This document shows positions 51,533 through 60,888 of a stretch of 64,000 nt of DNA, piece after piece (the stretch's first letter is position 1; each line of letters opens with the position of its first letter). The notes under the pieces are model-generated. The model was not told the DNA's origin. It saw only the letters and a list, made by a program, of their open reading frames with translations, and did no database searches. The translations under genes were made by a program, and so were the position numbers. Source of the DNA: Psychrobium sp051201665 (GTDB taxonomy: Bacteria; Pseudomonadota; Gammaproteobacteria; Enterobacterales; Psychrobiaceae); contig NZ_CP179210.1 in assembly GCF_051201665.1 (NCBI RefSeq), positions 3,596,001 through 3,660,000 of the forward strand. The letters are read 5' to 3'.

Positions 51533-54262
51533 TTAGTCGTAATTATAACTCAGGCCCAGCCAAAAACTGCGCCCCGTCTCTAATCCAATTCGATTTAAAC
51601 CCACTTGATAAGTGCGTTTGTTCAATAAATTAGCAACCTCTAAACTAAGACGCAGTGATTGTTTGGCTGAAATGTCATAATCATATGACATCTTTCCAGA
51701 TACCATAGTCGTCGCTGGTTTGTTCGCTTTTTGATATACCGGATATTCTTCATCTCCAATATCATTAAGACCACCGGTATTCGCCGTGAAATCTCGTCCC
51801 AAACTCTCCATTCTTTCGTAGTCACCGCGATAGCTCACTGTAAAGCTACTGCGAATGTTCTTTGTCCATTGACTAGAAAAAGAAAGGTTCGCGGTAATTG
51901 GCCGATTAAAATTAGCTTGCAATTGATCAAGCCAACCCTTTGAAACCAACTTATAGGTATCGGGCGATGGCAAAGCAGGATTATAGATAAAGATTCTTTG
52001 ATCCGTTGGTATTGCCTGCGCAGGTGCTTCCGAATTCTCGCCATTACTGGTATTTTTTGTCTTACTGGCATTAATCATTAATTGGTGATTATCCAACGCT
52101 ATTGAATAAGATATCGATAACCGCTTATGCGTGGCTTCACCGTCATTAGATTGAACGTAATAGGTGAAACCTTCTTTGCTATAAGAATCACCACGCACCA
52201 CCTTATCTTTACTATCACGCCGTACAGAGGTAATGGATAACACGCCACCAAATAACTTCTGTTTAAAGCCCATCGTTAACTCATTGGTAAATGGGGTCTT
52301 AAGGTTGTTATATTGATAACGATAAGGCAATGTTGTTACAGAGTTGGTCCACGGTTGCAATACTCCGTTCGCAAATCCTCTCGTCTGGGTGAAATACCCC
52401 CTCTTTGCTTCTTTGAGTTTATAGCTCATCATATCACTGGCATAATATCGACTCGCACCAAACACAAGCAAAGACTCATCATCATCAAAAAAGTCGTAGC
52501 CGCCATGGATCCTTGGGGCAATATTCCATTCGCTTAAGAATTCGTTTCGATCAATTTTAACCCCTAATGTCGTTCGCCACTTTCCTAACTCAAGGCCATC
52601 TTGGATCCAGCCATCAAAATTGTTCGTGGTAACATCGACATCTTCTAGAGGATAGATCCGACGAACCCTAAAAAACTGCCCTCTGGCCAAGTGATTATTT
52701 TCATATAGCTTAAAATGCTCGGGATTAGACAAATCAAGCGATCCGCCAACTTGATCAGCCAGTTCGTTAAGCGGTATTTTATAACTCGACTCAACACAAT
52801 CAAGCGTTATACCCGCACACGTAATCCGAGCGTCATCAAAAGGATTTTTATAAACAATAGCACTCTCATTACGTTGACGCATCAGGCGTTTTTTTACAAA
52901 ATTAATACCAAAAGATACTTGGTGAGTAATTCCTAACCAATCGAAATCGTTAAGAGCGAAAAGATGACGTGTTGACAGCGTTTTCTGTTGTTTATCTAAA
53001 TCACCATAACCGCCCTCACGACTCACAGGCCGATCGACAGAATCTAGTCCCCATTCCTTCCCTTTAACTCGAAGCCAAGGCAAATAATACTGAGGTGCTC
53101 GACGTGAATTGTCACTCTCACCATAGCGAATACTTGCATTCCAGTCGACAGAAGGCCAACTGTGACTCGCGTTCAGCGAAGCAAAGGTTCCTCCGCCTTT
53201 TATTGAAAAGTCCGAATCAAGTACATCGTTGAGGATATAATTACCCTGATAAGGACTGTGATTAATCCTTACCGATAGTTTATCTAACCACAGGTTCCTC
53301 ATAGAATAGCCAATACTATAATTTGAAGACTCTCGCGAAGTTATTACTGGTTTTAATAATGAAACCGTCGTTATTTTAGATTCAGTGCGAGACAAAGCCA
53401 TTGATATACTGTGGTGTTCATCAAGCACTTGGCTAGCGACTAGATTAAAGTTCTCTTTCTTAAACTCAGGCTCTATTGGCTCATTAATCACCACATCATC
53501 GACTGATTGTTCACGGTTTGCGTTGTCTATCAAGATATATTGATTGAACTCGTTACGTGATGTTCGATAGTCAAATTGAAGCGCAGGACTTTCACTCTCA
53601 TCCCGCAATACAATATCAACAACGCCGCCACTAAAGCCGCCGTACTCAACAGGAATGTTTGAGTCGAATACTTTAACCTGACCCACAACAGCTTGATTGA
53701 CAAAGGTCTGTTGCGGATGCCCTTGAATTTCATCCACCGACTCAACAGATAATTCGGTATCATCTGGATTAATATCTGAGTTATTCGACATTCCATCGAT
53801 GAAAAAACCGGTATCAGACGGTCGTCCACCTGAAATAGAAATGAGCTTACTTTTTAGTTCTGCTTGTTGCTCCACAGCTTGGCTGTCTTCTCTCCCCTGA
53901 ATGCCAGGCAAAATAGTTAACATATCAGTAATGTTGCCATTACCAATTGCGCTACGATCGAGAAAATCGCGCGATAACGTATATTGACCGGTAACCTCAA
54001 CCTCTTGTGGCAACCACTGGCGACCAATAACAGTAATGGTTTCTGCGTTCTTCTTTAGGCAAGTAAGCACATTTTGCTGTTGCTGTAATGTTATAGTCGC
54101 TCCTTGCTCAACATTAGATATCTTATGACACACTGCAAGAGAGTCTTTAGCACGTGGGTTTTGTGCTAGATAATTCTTAATGTCATCGCCTTGCCCATAA
54201 GCGGGCAAGGTGACAGTCATTAACAATCCGATATTAGCCAAGTGGCGTTGGATCGTCTTCAT
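51533..54262 (-). CDS. TonB-dependent outer-membrane receptor
   Basis: 909 aa from the ATG at 54262, which has a signal peptide (KTIQRHLANIGLLMTVTLPAYG); it overlaps the upstream gene's end by 29 bp. Before the plug there is an unusual stretch of about 60 residues with two cysteines (SLAVCHKIS and NVLTCLKKN). A TonB-box-like ETITVIGRQ is next, then the plug (LTILPGIQGR, SISGGRPSDTGFFIDGM, EYGGFSGGVVDIVLR) and a large beta-barrel. It ends GLSYNYD, with Asp last instead of the usual aromatic residue. TonB receptors import iron chelates, vitamin B12, peptides or glycans; the Fur box upstream suggests iron. It is flanked by a surface-type lipoprotein and a di-heme enzyme in one operon. Confidence 0.9.
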   Translation of the reverse strand: MKTIQRHLANIGLLMTVTLPAYGQGDDIKNYLAQNPRAKDSLAVCHKISNVEQGATITLQQQQNVLTCLKKNAETITVIGRQWLPQEVEVTGQYTLSRDFLDRSAIGNGNITDMLTILPGIQGREDSQAVEQQAELKSKLISISGGRPSDTGFFIDGMSNNSDINPDDTELSVESVDEIQGHPQQTFVNQAVVGQVKVFDSNIPVEYGGFSGGVVDIVLRDESESPALQFDYRTSRNEFNQYILIDNANREQSVDDVVINEPIEPEFKKENFNLVASQVLDEHHSISMALSRTESKITTVSLLKPVITSRESSNYSIGYSMRNLWLDKLSVRINHSPYQGNYILNDVLDSDFSIKGGGTFASLNASHSWPSVDWNASIRYGESDNSRRAPQYYLPWLRVKGKEWGLDSVDRPVSREGGYGDLDKQQKTLSTRHLFALNDFDWLGITHQVSFGINFVKKRLMRQRNESAIVYKNPFDDARITCAGITLDCVESSYKIPLNELADQVGGSLDLSNPEHFKLYENNHLARGQFFRVRRIYPLEDVDVTTNNFDGWIQDGLELGKWRTTLGVKIDRNEFLSEWNIAPRIHGGYDFFDDDESLLVFGASRYYASDMMSYKLKEAKRGYFTQTRGFANGVLQPWTNSVTTLPYRYQYNNLKTPFTNELTMGFKQKLFGGVLSITSVRRDSKDKVVRGDSYSKEGFTYYVQSNDGEATHKRLSISYSIALDNHQLMINASKTKNTSNGENSEAPAQAIPTDQRIFIYNPALPSPDTYKLVSKGWLDQLQANFNRPITANLSFSSQWTKNIRSSFTVSYRGDYERMESLGRDFTANTGGLNDIGDEEYPVYQKANKPATTMVSGKMSYDYDISAKQSLRLSLEVANLLNKRTYQVGLNRIGLETGRSFWLGLSYNYD

Positions 54263-56993
54263 CGGCAATACCGTCTCCATCTGCGTCATTGTCTAATTCG
54301 ATATCTGTTTTTTCTTTGTCATCATCAGTGGCAGCAATAGCAAAGAAATTCGCTCTACCATCGTTGTCCGAATCAACAGAAGCAATCGCAGAGCCAGGGA
54401 AGTCTTCTTGAAGTGCTTGAATCATTGAGATTTGAACTAATAATTCATTCTCATCCGATTCACCTAACTCCAACAACGAAATAAGTTGTTGTGCTACTGC
54501 ATATTGACGGTTACTCGCCAATGCCTCAATGACATCATCCCCATAACTTTTCTTCACCGAAGCAGACTCGGCTTTCAGTATCGTAACAACTTTTTCATTA
54601 ACAGCGGTTGCTATAGCACTTAATTGCGCCAGATATTTAGTATAGTTTTCGTCGCTATAACCACGTCGACGTAATTCATTTTCTGCGCTGTAAATAAACG
54701 CTTTTGAATCGTAATAGTCGTAGCTATTGACGAATTTGTTGAAGCCATTAAACGCTCTAATGGCACTAGAACCGGTTAAAGATTCATCCTGTAAAATGAG
54801 TGCCTTTCCTTTTTCAAGATAAGACAAGGCCAACTGAAAATCACCAGCGGCCATCGCGCGATGGCCATATTCTCCGTAATATTCAATTTGCTCGTCAACA
54901 TCTTCAAACGAACTAATATATTGAGCAGTATCTTTTAACAGTTTTACCACTTTGGCGTTATCACCGACGGCGAAGAATAGATCGGACTGTACCAACACTA
55001 CGTACGTTGGATCGTAGTCTTTGTATGGCGAACCACCGTTTTCAAAGTATGCTTGATAATGTGGAACATACATCTCGTCATGACAACGTTGTGCCGCTTC
55101 TTTGGCAAGATTATTTAATCCACGTTTATCATAATTACTAAAGTATCGATAACATCCGACTTTACCTAAGGTGTATATTGCAATACCGCCCTTCTCAACC
55201 AGAGTATCTGTCGATAAAAGCAGATTAAGGCCCTCTTCAATCGCCTGTAGACCTAAATCGCGCTGGCCATCATTAAATAACGCATTAGCTAGTGAGTGAT
55301 TCGTTACAGAACGCTTAACTATCATGTCTTGCTGCGCGTATGCCGCATTAGGATTGCTTTCTTTTAATACATCTACCGCTTCCGATAAGGTTCCACCTTG
55401 CTTTATTCTCGCATAAGCCTGCGTAATTGGTAGTTCACGTGAAAGTGTCCTGCGCAGAGAGGCATCAGCTCGATCATCAGTATTAAAATTGTACAACGTT
55501 GAGGCAAAATTAACGTCTGCATTAGGATAGAGTAAACTAAAGTTCCGAATCGCGGTTACTAGTGGAAAGCGATAAGCGGCAAGATTATTGTCAGCATATT
55601 CATGCGCAGAATATTGATAATTGTTATCGTAGTCTACATCAGCGTAATAAGATAAGGTCTTAGCTAAATATTCTTTTGCTAATGCAGTTTCCTGTAAAAT
55701 CATTGCATACGTCACCGCTAAACCAACGTTCATGGATTCTGTGATATGGTAACGTTGGTCTGGCAACTCATTAATAGTCTTAGTTTTATACCCTAATTTT
55801 TGCGACTGTGACACAAATAACTTTAGCTCTTTAAGTGCATTTGTTCGAGTAGTCTCCTTGATTGGGTCATCCTCTGAAAGTTCTAGATAATGGTCCATCA
55901 ATGTGGTTATGATGTTTCTTTGAGCTGTTACCAACTTCCCTGAAATCTTAGTTTCTTCATCCGTTGTAATTTCTGAATAAATGAACTTGATGGCATTTTG
56001 TGCCGTTGCCAGATTGTCAATGCTAGCAAAATTTCGATAACGCTCTGAGATATCGCTCAACAATGTAGCATCAGCACTGGACATATTATCAGTGCCTATT
56101 TCAGCGAGATACGCCAGCATTGATTGCAGTGATTTATCTAAGTATGTAGTGGCTAATTCGCCCTTGCCTAATTTGTTATAGGTAGAAGCAAGCTCCAATA
56201 ACAATTGAGTTCTGTCGCGCTCGAAACTAATTTTATTTTCGACAATGGCTGCAACTTGATCGTCTAATGATGCTAAAGCATACCCTTTGGCAATAGACGA
56301 CCACGCTTGTGCAACCAATACATCATCTTTAATCTCAGACAAACGCGCCTCAGCTTGTTTTAAATGTGATTTTTCTGACGCATAGTAATAATTTGCTTTA
56401 TCTTCATTCGACGCATAAGCTGCTGATAAATTGATGGTAAAATCTACCGTTTCGCCATGACCATCGTCCAATGTCACTTCAAAGCTTAGGTTGGGCAAAG
56501 TAAGATCGTCGTTTTTATATACGAAGCTACCATCCGCATTCAGTGTCAAAGTACCCGAAGTAGGCGCTGTTTTTAACATCATAGCGACGTTTTCATCGTC
56601 AACATCAGAAACGGCAATTTGGCCTTGAATTTCGCTAGTTGCACTGACAGCCATATCGGTTGTGGCTATTGTTGGCAAGTCATTTTCAGCGGTAACAGTA
56701 AACTGTACTGTATAACGAGTTTTGCCCACCTCTATCGTTGCTGAGTCAGCACCATTGAAGTTAGCATTAGGCACATAATTAAACCCACTAGTGGTAATTT
56801 GAACGTTACCATTACTAGCTAAGCCTGTAACTACAGGTGTCTGGTTGCCAAGGTCGGCAAACGTATGTTCATACGTTTTATCCTCAACGACCTGTGCATC
56901 AATTTTTTCAACTAAAATGCTATTTGATGAACCACCACAGCCAGCAAGCATCAACGCCATGGTAATACATGACAACGGGAGTATTTTACGCAT
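54234..56993 (-). CDS. Large lipoprotein with cadherin-like, TPR-like and calcium-binding repeats
   Basis: 919 aa. The N-terminus ends a lipoprotein signal with lipobox MLAGC. Residues 30-200 form two cadherin/VCBS-like domains (NFNGADSATIEVG, AVSDVDDENVAM, GTLTLNADGSFVYKN). From 210 to about 860 lies a long helical TPR-like solenoid (for example LASTYNKLGKGELATTYLDK). The tail has Asp-rich type-3 repeats (DSDNDGRANFF, DNDADGDGIADEDDPTP). The protein probably sits in the outer membrane, perhaps facing outward, and could bind or present ligands to the TonB receptor encoded next. I know no characterised member. It is the first gene of the operon, 19 bp after a Fur box. A frame shift or break is not seen. 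Confidence 0.8.
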   Translation of the reverse strand: MRKILPLSCITMALMLAGCGGSSNSILVEKIDAQVVEDKTYEHTFADLGNQTPVVTGLASNGNVQITTSGFNYVPNANFNGADSATIEVGKTRYTVQFTVTAENDLPTIATTDMAVSATSEIQGQIAVSDVDDENVAMMLKTAPTSGTLTLNADGSFVYKNDDLTLPNLSFEVTLDDGHGETVDFTINLSAAYASNEDKANYYYASEKSHLKQAEARLSEIKDDVLVAQAWSSIAKGYALASLDDQVAAIVENKISFERDRTQLLLELASTYNKLGKGELATTYLDKSLQSMLAYLAEIGTDNMSSADATLLSDISERYRNFASIDNLATAQNAIKFIYSEITTDEETKISGKLVTAQRNIITTLMDHYLELSEDDPIKETTRTNALKELKLFVSQSQKLGYKTKTINELPDQRYHITESMNVGLAVTYAMILQETALAKEYLAKTLSYYADVDYDNNYQYSAHEYADNNLAAYRFPLVTAIRNFSLLYPNADVNFASTLYNFNTDDRADASLRRTLSRELPITQAYARIKQGGTLSEAVDVLKESNPNAAYAQQDMIVKRSVTNHSLANALFNDGQRDLGLQAIEEGLNLLLSTDTLVEKGGIAIYTLGKVGCYRYFSNYDKRGLNNLAKEAAQRCHDEMYVPHYQAYFENGGSPYKDYDPTYVVLVQSDLFFAVGDNAKVVKLLKDTAQYISSFEDVDEQIEYYGEYGHRAMAAGDFQLALSYLEKGKALILQDESLTGSSAIRAFNGFNKFVNSYDYYDSKAFIYSAENELRRRGYSDENYTKYLAQLSAIATAVNEKVVTILKAESASVKKSYGDDVIEALASNRQYAVAQQLISLLELGESDENELLVQISMIQALQEDFPGSAIASVDSDNDGRANFFAIAATDDDKEKTDIELDNDADGDGIADEDDPTPLG

Positions 56994-57011
56994 CCTTTAT
57001 TCCTTCAGTAT

Positions 57012-57030
57012 TGATAATGACTATCATTAA
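57012..57030 (-). promoter_or_regulatory. Fur box upstream of the lipoprotein/TonB receptor operon
   Basis: TGATAATGACTATCATTAA is a near-perfect 19-bp Fur palindrome (consensus GATAATGATAATCATTATC). It lies 18 bp upstream of the lipoprotein start, overlapping the probable promoter and 5' leader. Iron-bound Fur would repress the three-gene operon. The remaining 240 bp to pabA contain only AT-rich sequence. Confidence 0.85.
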
Positions 57031-57270
57031 GATTCGTAATAATACTACTAAAATTGTCAATAACAAGAGATTTAAATCACATTTTTCCTACAAAAAACAG
57101 CAGGTTAAATCTATGTTAACGTTGGGTATTTTAAATGGATAGTAGACTGCACCGCCTCCCCACAAAAAAAACAGTTATAAATCATGCAGTTTAGAAATAT
57201 AAAAGTTCTGTTCGAGATATAACGACCACACTTTCACAAATTAGATAACACAAATTAAACAAATGTTTTG

Positions 57271-57846
57271 TTACATTACACTAATAAAGTTATTGAGTAA
57301 TGATAGTCCCTGCTCGGTTAAAATTGATTCAGGGTGGAATTGCACACTCTCAATTGGCAAGGTTTTATGACGCATTGCCATAATCTCTTGGCCCTGTTCG
57401 CTAGCGACCGTAGCTGAAACTTCAAAACAATCAGGTAAGGTGGATGGCTCGACAACTAAGGAGTGGTAGCGAGTAACTCGCAGTGGATTTGGCAAATCGG
57501 TGAAAACACCTTTGCCATCGTGATCGATTAACGAGGTTTTACCATGCATCACTTTATGCGCTAGCACGACATCGCCACCAAAGACTTGTGCTATCGCTTG
57601 ATGACCCAAACACACACCAAGAATTGGTAACTTTCCAGCAAAGTGCTTAATCGCTGTTAACGAAATTCCCGCATCACTTGGTGTGCAGGGACCTGGCGAA
57701 ATGACCAAATACTTTGGTGCAATTTCTTCAATCTGTGACAAGCTTGTTTGATCATTCCTAACCACTTCAACGTGATGACCAAGTTGCTGAAAATATTGGA
57801 CTATGTTGTAGGTAAAAGAATCGTAGTTATCTATCACTAAAATCAT
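57271..57846 (-). CDS. pabA: Aminodeoxychorismate/anthranilate synthase glutamine amidotransferase subunit
   Basis: 191 aa class-I glutamine amidotransferase. The nucleophile is Cys in GVCLGHQAIAQ (near residue 79), and His and Glu are in VQFHPESILTE (near 169). MILVIDNYDSFTYNIVQYF is the typical PabA/TrpG N-terminus. It supplies ammonia for 4-amino-4-deoxychorismate (folate) or anthranilate (tryptophan) synthesis. No pabB, trpE or trpD is adjacent, so pabA is favoured but TrpG or a dual role is possible. It overlaps the upstream MFS gene by 4 bp (ATGA), hence translational coupling. Confidence 0.88.
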   Translation of the reverse strand: MILVIDNYDSFTYNIVQYFQQLGHHVEVVRNDQTSLSQIEEIAPKYLVISPGPCTPSDAGISLTAIKHFAGKLPILGVCLGHQAIAQVFGGDVVLAHKVMHGKTSLIDHDGKGVFTDLPNPLRVTRYHSLVVEPSTLPDCFEVSATVASEQGQEIMAMRHKTLPIESVQFHPESILTEQGLSLLNNFISVM

Positions 57847-59069
57847 GACGGGTTGTTGCTTTCCGCTGTTCTAAATCGTTCGATGGCGAATACTACAACA
57901 GCCGCCGCGATACTGCACCCACAAAATCCCAACATCAGAGGGAATAATGTATTGTCGAATAACGATCCGATGAGTAGCGCAATAGCAACAGCAGTTAATG
58001 TTGAAACTGCGCCTACAACGGCAGCACCAAAACCAGCTAAATGCCCTAAAGGCTCCATCGCAATTGAGTTTAAATTACCAAATAAAATACCAACACAGGC
58101 AAAAGCAACAACGAAGTAAGCGGTAGTCCAAGTCAACGGCGGCATATAATCTTGTGAAATAACGATTGGCATAAATATGATTGATGCAGCGACTAACACC
58201 ACAAAGGCGCGTAAAACCATATATTGCATGCCTTTACGAACAACGAATTTACCGTTAAAGAAGGACGCAATGCCATAAACTAACGCCATACCGGCAAAAT
58301 AGACCGCAAAGTATTCACCTAACTCATATTGATTACCAAAAATTTGCTGAGCACTGGCCAAGTATGAAATGAAAGCCCCTGACAAAATGCCTGCAGCCAA
58401 GGTATAAGCCATAGCAATAGGTGTGGTGATAACCTCGCGACATGTAGCCCACAGTACAGTGACTTTTAATTCCTTTCTATGTTCTGGTGCTAATGTTTCT
58501 GGCTGACGCAGTGCAAACCAAACCAATGATAAGATGCCAAATGTTAGCATCACACCAAAGATCGCATGCCACTCTGCTACTAATAAAATACCTTGCCCCA
58601 TCAATGGTGCAATCATTGGTACTAGAATGAAAAATACCATAATAAAAGACATCACCTGTGCCATGTGCGGCCCAGCGTATTTGTCACGAATGATTGCCAT
58701 CGTTAAAACACGTGGTGCGGCTAGTCCAAATCCTTGCATAAAACGCGCAATAAGCAGTGCTTCATAAGTTTGCGCATACATACACACAACAGTAGACACA
58801 AGAAATACACTGTAACCTGCGTAAATAAGAGGCTTACGACCAAAGGTATCAGACAAAGGACCAAACAAAAGTTGGCCAAATCCTTGCCCTAACAATACTA
58901 ATGAAATCACGAGTTGAATATCTTGCGATTGTGTTAATTGCAAAGACGTTTCAATCATGGTCATTGCAGGCATAATCGCATCAATAGATAACGCTACTAA
59001 AGACATCATAAAAGCCATTAAGCTTATGAACTCAACGTTTGGTTTTTTGTGTTCTATTGGACTGGTCAA
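57843..59069 (-). CDS. Bcr/CflA-type MFS efflux transporter
   Basis: 408 aa with 12 predicted membrane helices. EFISLMAFMMSLVALSIDAI starts helix 1, DAIMPAM and the loop-2/3 motif GPLSDTFGRKPLIYAG mark the MFS signature, and RFMQGFGLAAPRVL is the motif typical of Bcr/CflA drug exporters. It should use the proton gradient to export drugs or small metabolites from the inner membrane. It is the first gene of a two-gene unit with pabA, an unusual partner. Confidence 0.88.
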   Translation of the reverse strand: MTSPIEHKKPNVEFISLMAFMMSLVALSIDAIMPAMTMIETSLQLTQSQDIQLVISLVLLGQGFGQLLFGPLSDTFGRKPLIYAGYSVFLVSTVVCMYAQTYEALLIARFMQGFGLAAPRVLTMAIIRDKYAGPHMAQVMSFIMVFFILVPMIAPLMGQGILLVAEWHAIFGVMLTFGILSLVWFALRQPETLAPEHRKELKVTVLWATCREVITTPIAMAYTLAAGILSGAFISYLASAQQIFGNQYELGEYFAVYFAGMALVYGIASFFNGKFVVRKGMQYMVLRAFVVLVAASIIFMPIVISQDYMPPLTWTTAYFVVAFACVGILFGNLNSIAMEPLGHLAGFGAAVVGAVSTLTAVAIALLIGSLFDNTLFPLMLGFCGCSIAAAVVVFAIERFRTAESNNPS

Positions 59070-59220
59070 CAGTAATTCTCATTAAGCGGTTTTAGCCGAA
59101 TATTATATCAGCTTAACTAGCATTAAATGATGGTCATTTGGAAATATTCTCTTACCACAAACGAAGGGAACTCATCATTTTATTGGCGACTAGGCTCTAA
59201 GCCATCATAGTGAGGTAATT

Positions 59221-59686
59221 TTGCGTCCATTTCTTCCCAATTCGCTTTTGAAGAAACAAAATTATGAGAGATTGGGCGCTGCGAGATCTCAGAATCTAAG
59301 ATACCTAAACGCAAGCGATATTGATTATAAAATCAATGCCATCAAAGCTGGAATTGGCGCCGGTTATATACCGCGCTCACGTATTATCAATGAGCTGGCA
59401 TCAGGTGAACTACGGGAGCTGACATTATCTTCGCCAACGATAGCGCTTCCGTTATATATTGCGTGGAAGACTGCCAATCGAGGTAATACCAATTGCATTA
59501 AGTAAGTGATCTTGTTGTGCGTAGAGAAAATCAGCTAAAACAAGGCGCTCGATTGACTAATAGCTGGCTATTAGGATTGAGAGCAACGCCATTTTAGTTA
59601 ATTTTAACAAGTACAAGTGGGCAAATATTTAATGCAATTGGTATAAAGGATTAGCGCGCCTTATTGAACTGCTGCAAGAAGATTAA
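59221..59686 (+). pseudogene. LysR-family regulator fragment interrupted by a dispersed element
   Basis: Only the end of the LysR substrate domain is recognisable (YERLGAARSQNLRYLNASDI, INAIKAGIGAGYIPRSRI, LPLYIAWKTANRG). Upstream the sequence is decayed, with stop codons in all frames. At ANRG a 157-bp element is inserted. Deleting it with one TAA gives ANRGKGLARLIELLQED and a stop at 59684-59686, the usual LysR C-terminus. The gene was probably already dead or was truncated later. It converges on the hydrolase gene with a 4-bp overlap. Confidence 0.8.
59487..59643 (+). repeat. TACCAATTG dispersed element, full copy, 157 bp
   Basis: Inverted ends TACCAATTGCATTAA and TTAATGCAATTGGTA, with TAA direct repeats at 59484-59486 and 59644-59646. 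It lies in the opposite orientation to the copy at 48042 and differs from it by one base (A/G-side change near position 38). Core hairpin CTAATAGCTGGCTATTAG. No coding capacity. Confidence 0.92.
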
Positions 59687-60657
59687 TCATCATCCATTGA
59701 CAGCACTTCGGTTCGTTGCTGCGAGTCACCTAAGATCACTCGACCATGAACTAGTGTCTGGTAAATATGATTAAAAACTCTACCCGATTGCCCGTTATTG
59801 TCATCTAAGAAATAGGAATGTCCTTTGGGCATATCATATTTATTATTAAAATCATCACAATCAAAGGCATACACGTTGTTTGCTACTTTACCCATATCCT
59901 CAGGACCAGTATGACCAAGGCGACGCGAAGCGACCTTGTTTTTAAGGTTAGATATTTTACTCGAACGCAGGGCTAAATCGTCACTGGCGAAATACACACT
60001 CACATTGCGAGAAGCTTGTGCGATCAAAGCTCCTTTTTCAGGCTTTTCTAATGTTTCGTTAACCACATCCGCTGCTACCATAAAGGTGTTGCGAAATAGC
60101 AAAGGCACACCATTAGCCAAGTCATATTTGTTCCACCAGCACATGGTTTCACGTAATACTCGATTGCCCATTGAATGAGCCAACACATTAATTCGTTTCA
60201 AACATGGATCTTGTTCAGATGCACCGTCACGCCATGCCATAAACTTTTGTAATACCCTAGCAAAAGCTGACGCACTTAAATCTGCCGATTTTTGGTCATC
60301 CCAATAATCTTTGATGACTCCAAAGTCATTATCGCACGGCCAAATAAGCGGTACAACCTGCACTAAATCAGGACTTTTTTCATCGAACAGTGCTTGCAGT
60401 TTTTGCGCACGCGGGAAAATATCTGGTTCAGGTAAATTAGAAAAGCCATGAATTAACAATAGTATTTGCTTTGGTTCACTGCGTTTGAGTGCACTCATCA
60501 ACGCACTTGAACCAATTTCAGTGTAATCATCAACGCCATTGCGCTGACAAAAATACACTGAGTTTGCGGGTGCATTATTATCCAAATCAAATTCAAATTG
60601 CTGATCAAGCGATCCTGAAAACGATCCCTTTGGCGCTCTATTGGTGATAAATAACAT
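59683..60657 (-). CDS. Alpha/beta hydrolase (DUF900-like)
   Basis: 324 aa. LLLIHGFSNLPEPD near residue 69 is the oxyanion-side motif, the nucleophile is Ser in LAHSMGNRVL (near 165), and a C-terminal KGHSYFLDD gives the histidine. This resembles the DUF900 group of uncharacterised hydrolases. There is no signal peptide, so it is cytoplasmic. It is a single gene with its own AT-rich upstream region of about 230 bp shared with the divergent MetR-like regulator; the regulator may control it. Substrate unknown. Confidence 0.75.
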   Translation of the reverse strand: MLFITNRAPKGSFSGSLDQQFEFDLDNNAPANSVYFCQRNGVDDYTEIGSSALMSALKRSEPKQILLLIHGFSNLPEPDIFPRAQKLQALFDEKSPDLVQVVPLIWPCDNDFGVIKDYWDDQKSADLSASAFARVLQKFMAWRDGASEQDPCLKRINVLAHSMGNRVLRETMCWWNKYDLANGVPLLFRNTFMVAADVVNETLEKPEKGALIAQASRNVSVYFASDDLALRSSKISNLKNKVASRRLGHTGPEDMGKVANNVYAFDCDDFNNKYDMPKGHSYFLDDNNGQSGRVFNHIYQTLVHGRVILGDSQQRTEVLSMDDD

Positions 60658-60888
60658 AACTTCTATATTCCATGATTAGATTATATGTAACAGATGACAA
60701 CGAAAATACGCTATCGAATAAACCCTAGTGTAGGATCGATGACTAATCAAAGGACACGTCAATTAAATCTACATCGAAAGCGAAAAAGCCTTTCAATAGA
60801 TTGAATCGTCCAATACATTAATTTATTCAAACAATGAATAAAGAATGCTATAAACAATTAAATTCATGAATTAGAGTCATAGATTAGT

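Noticed and set aside
54234..56993. MbnP-like partner of a MbnH-type enzyme
   Set aside because: The lipoprotein is far larger and has cadherin/TPR-like architecture; no MbnP-like domain could be recognised, so only a functional analogy is offered.
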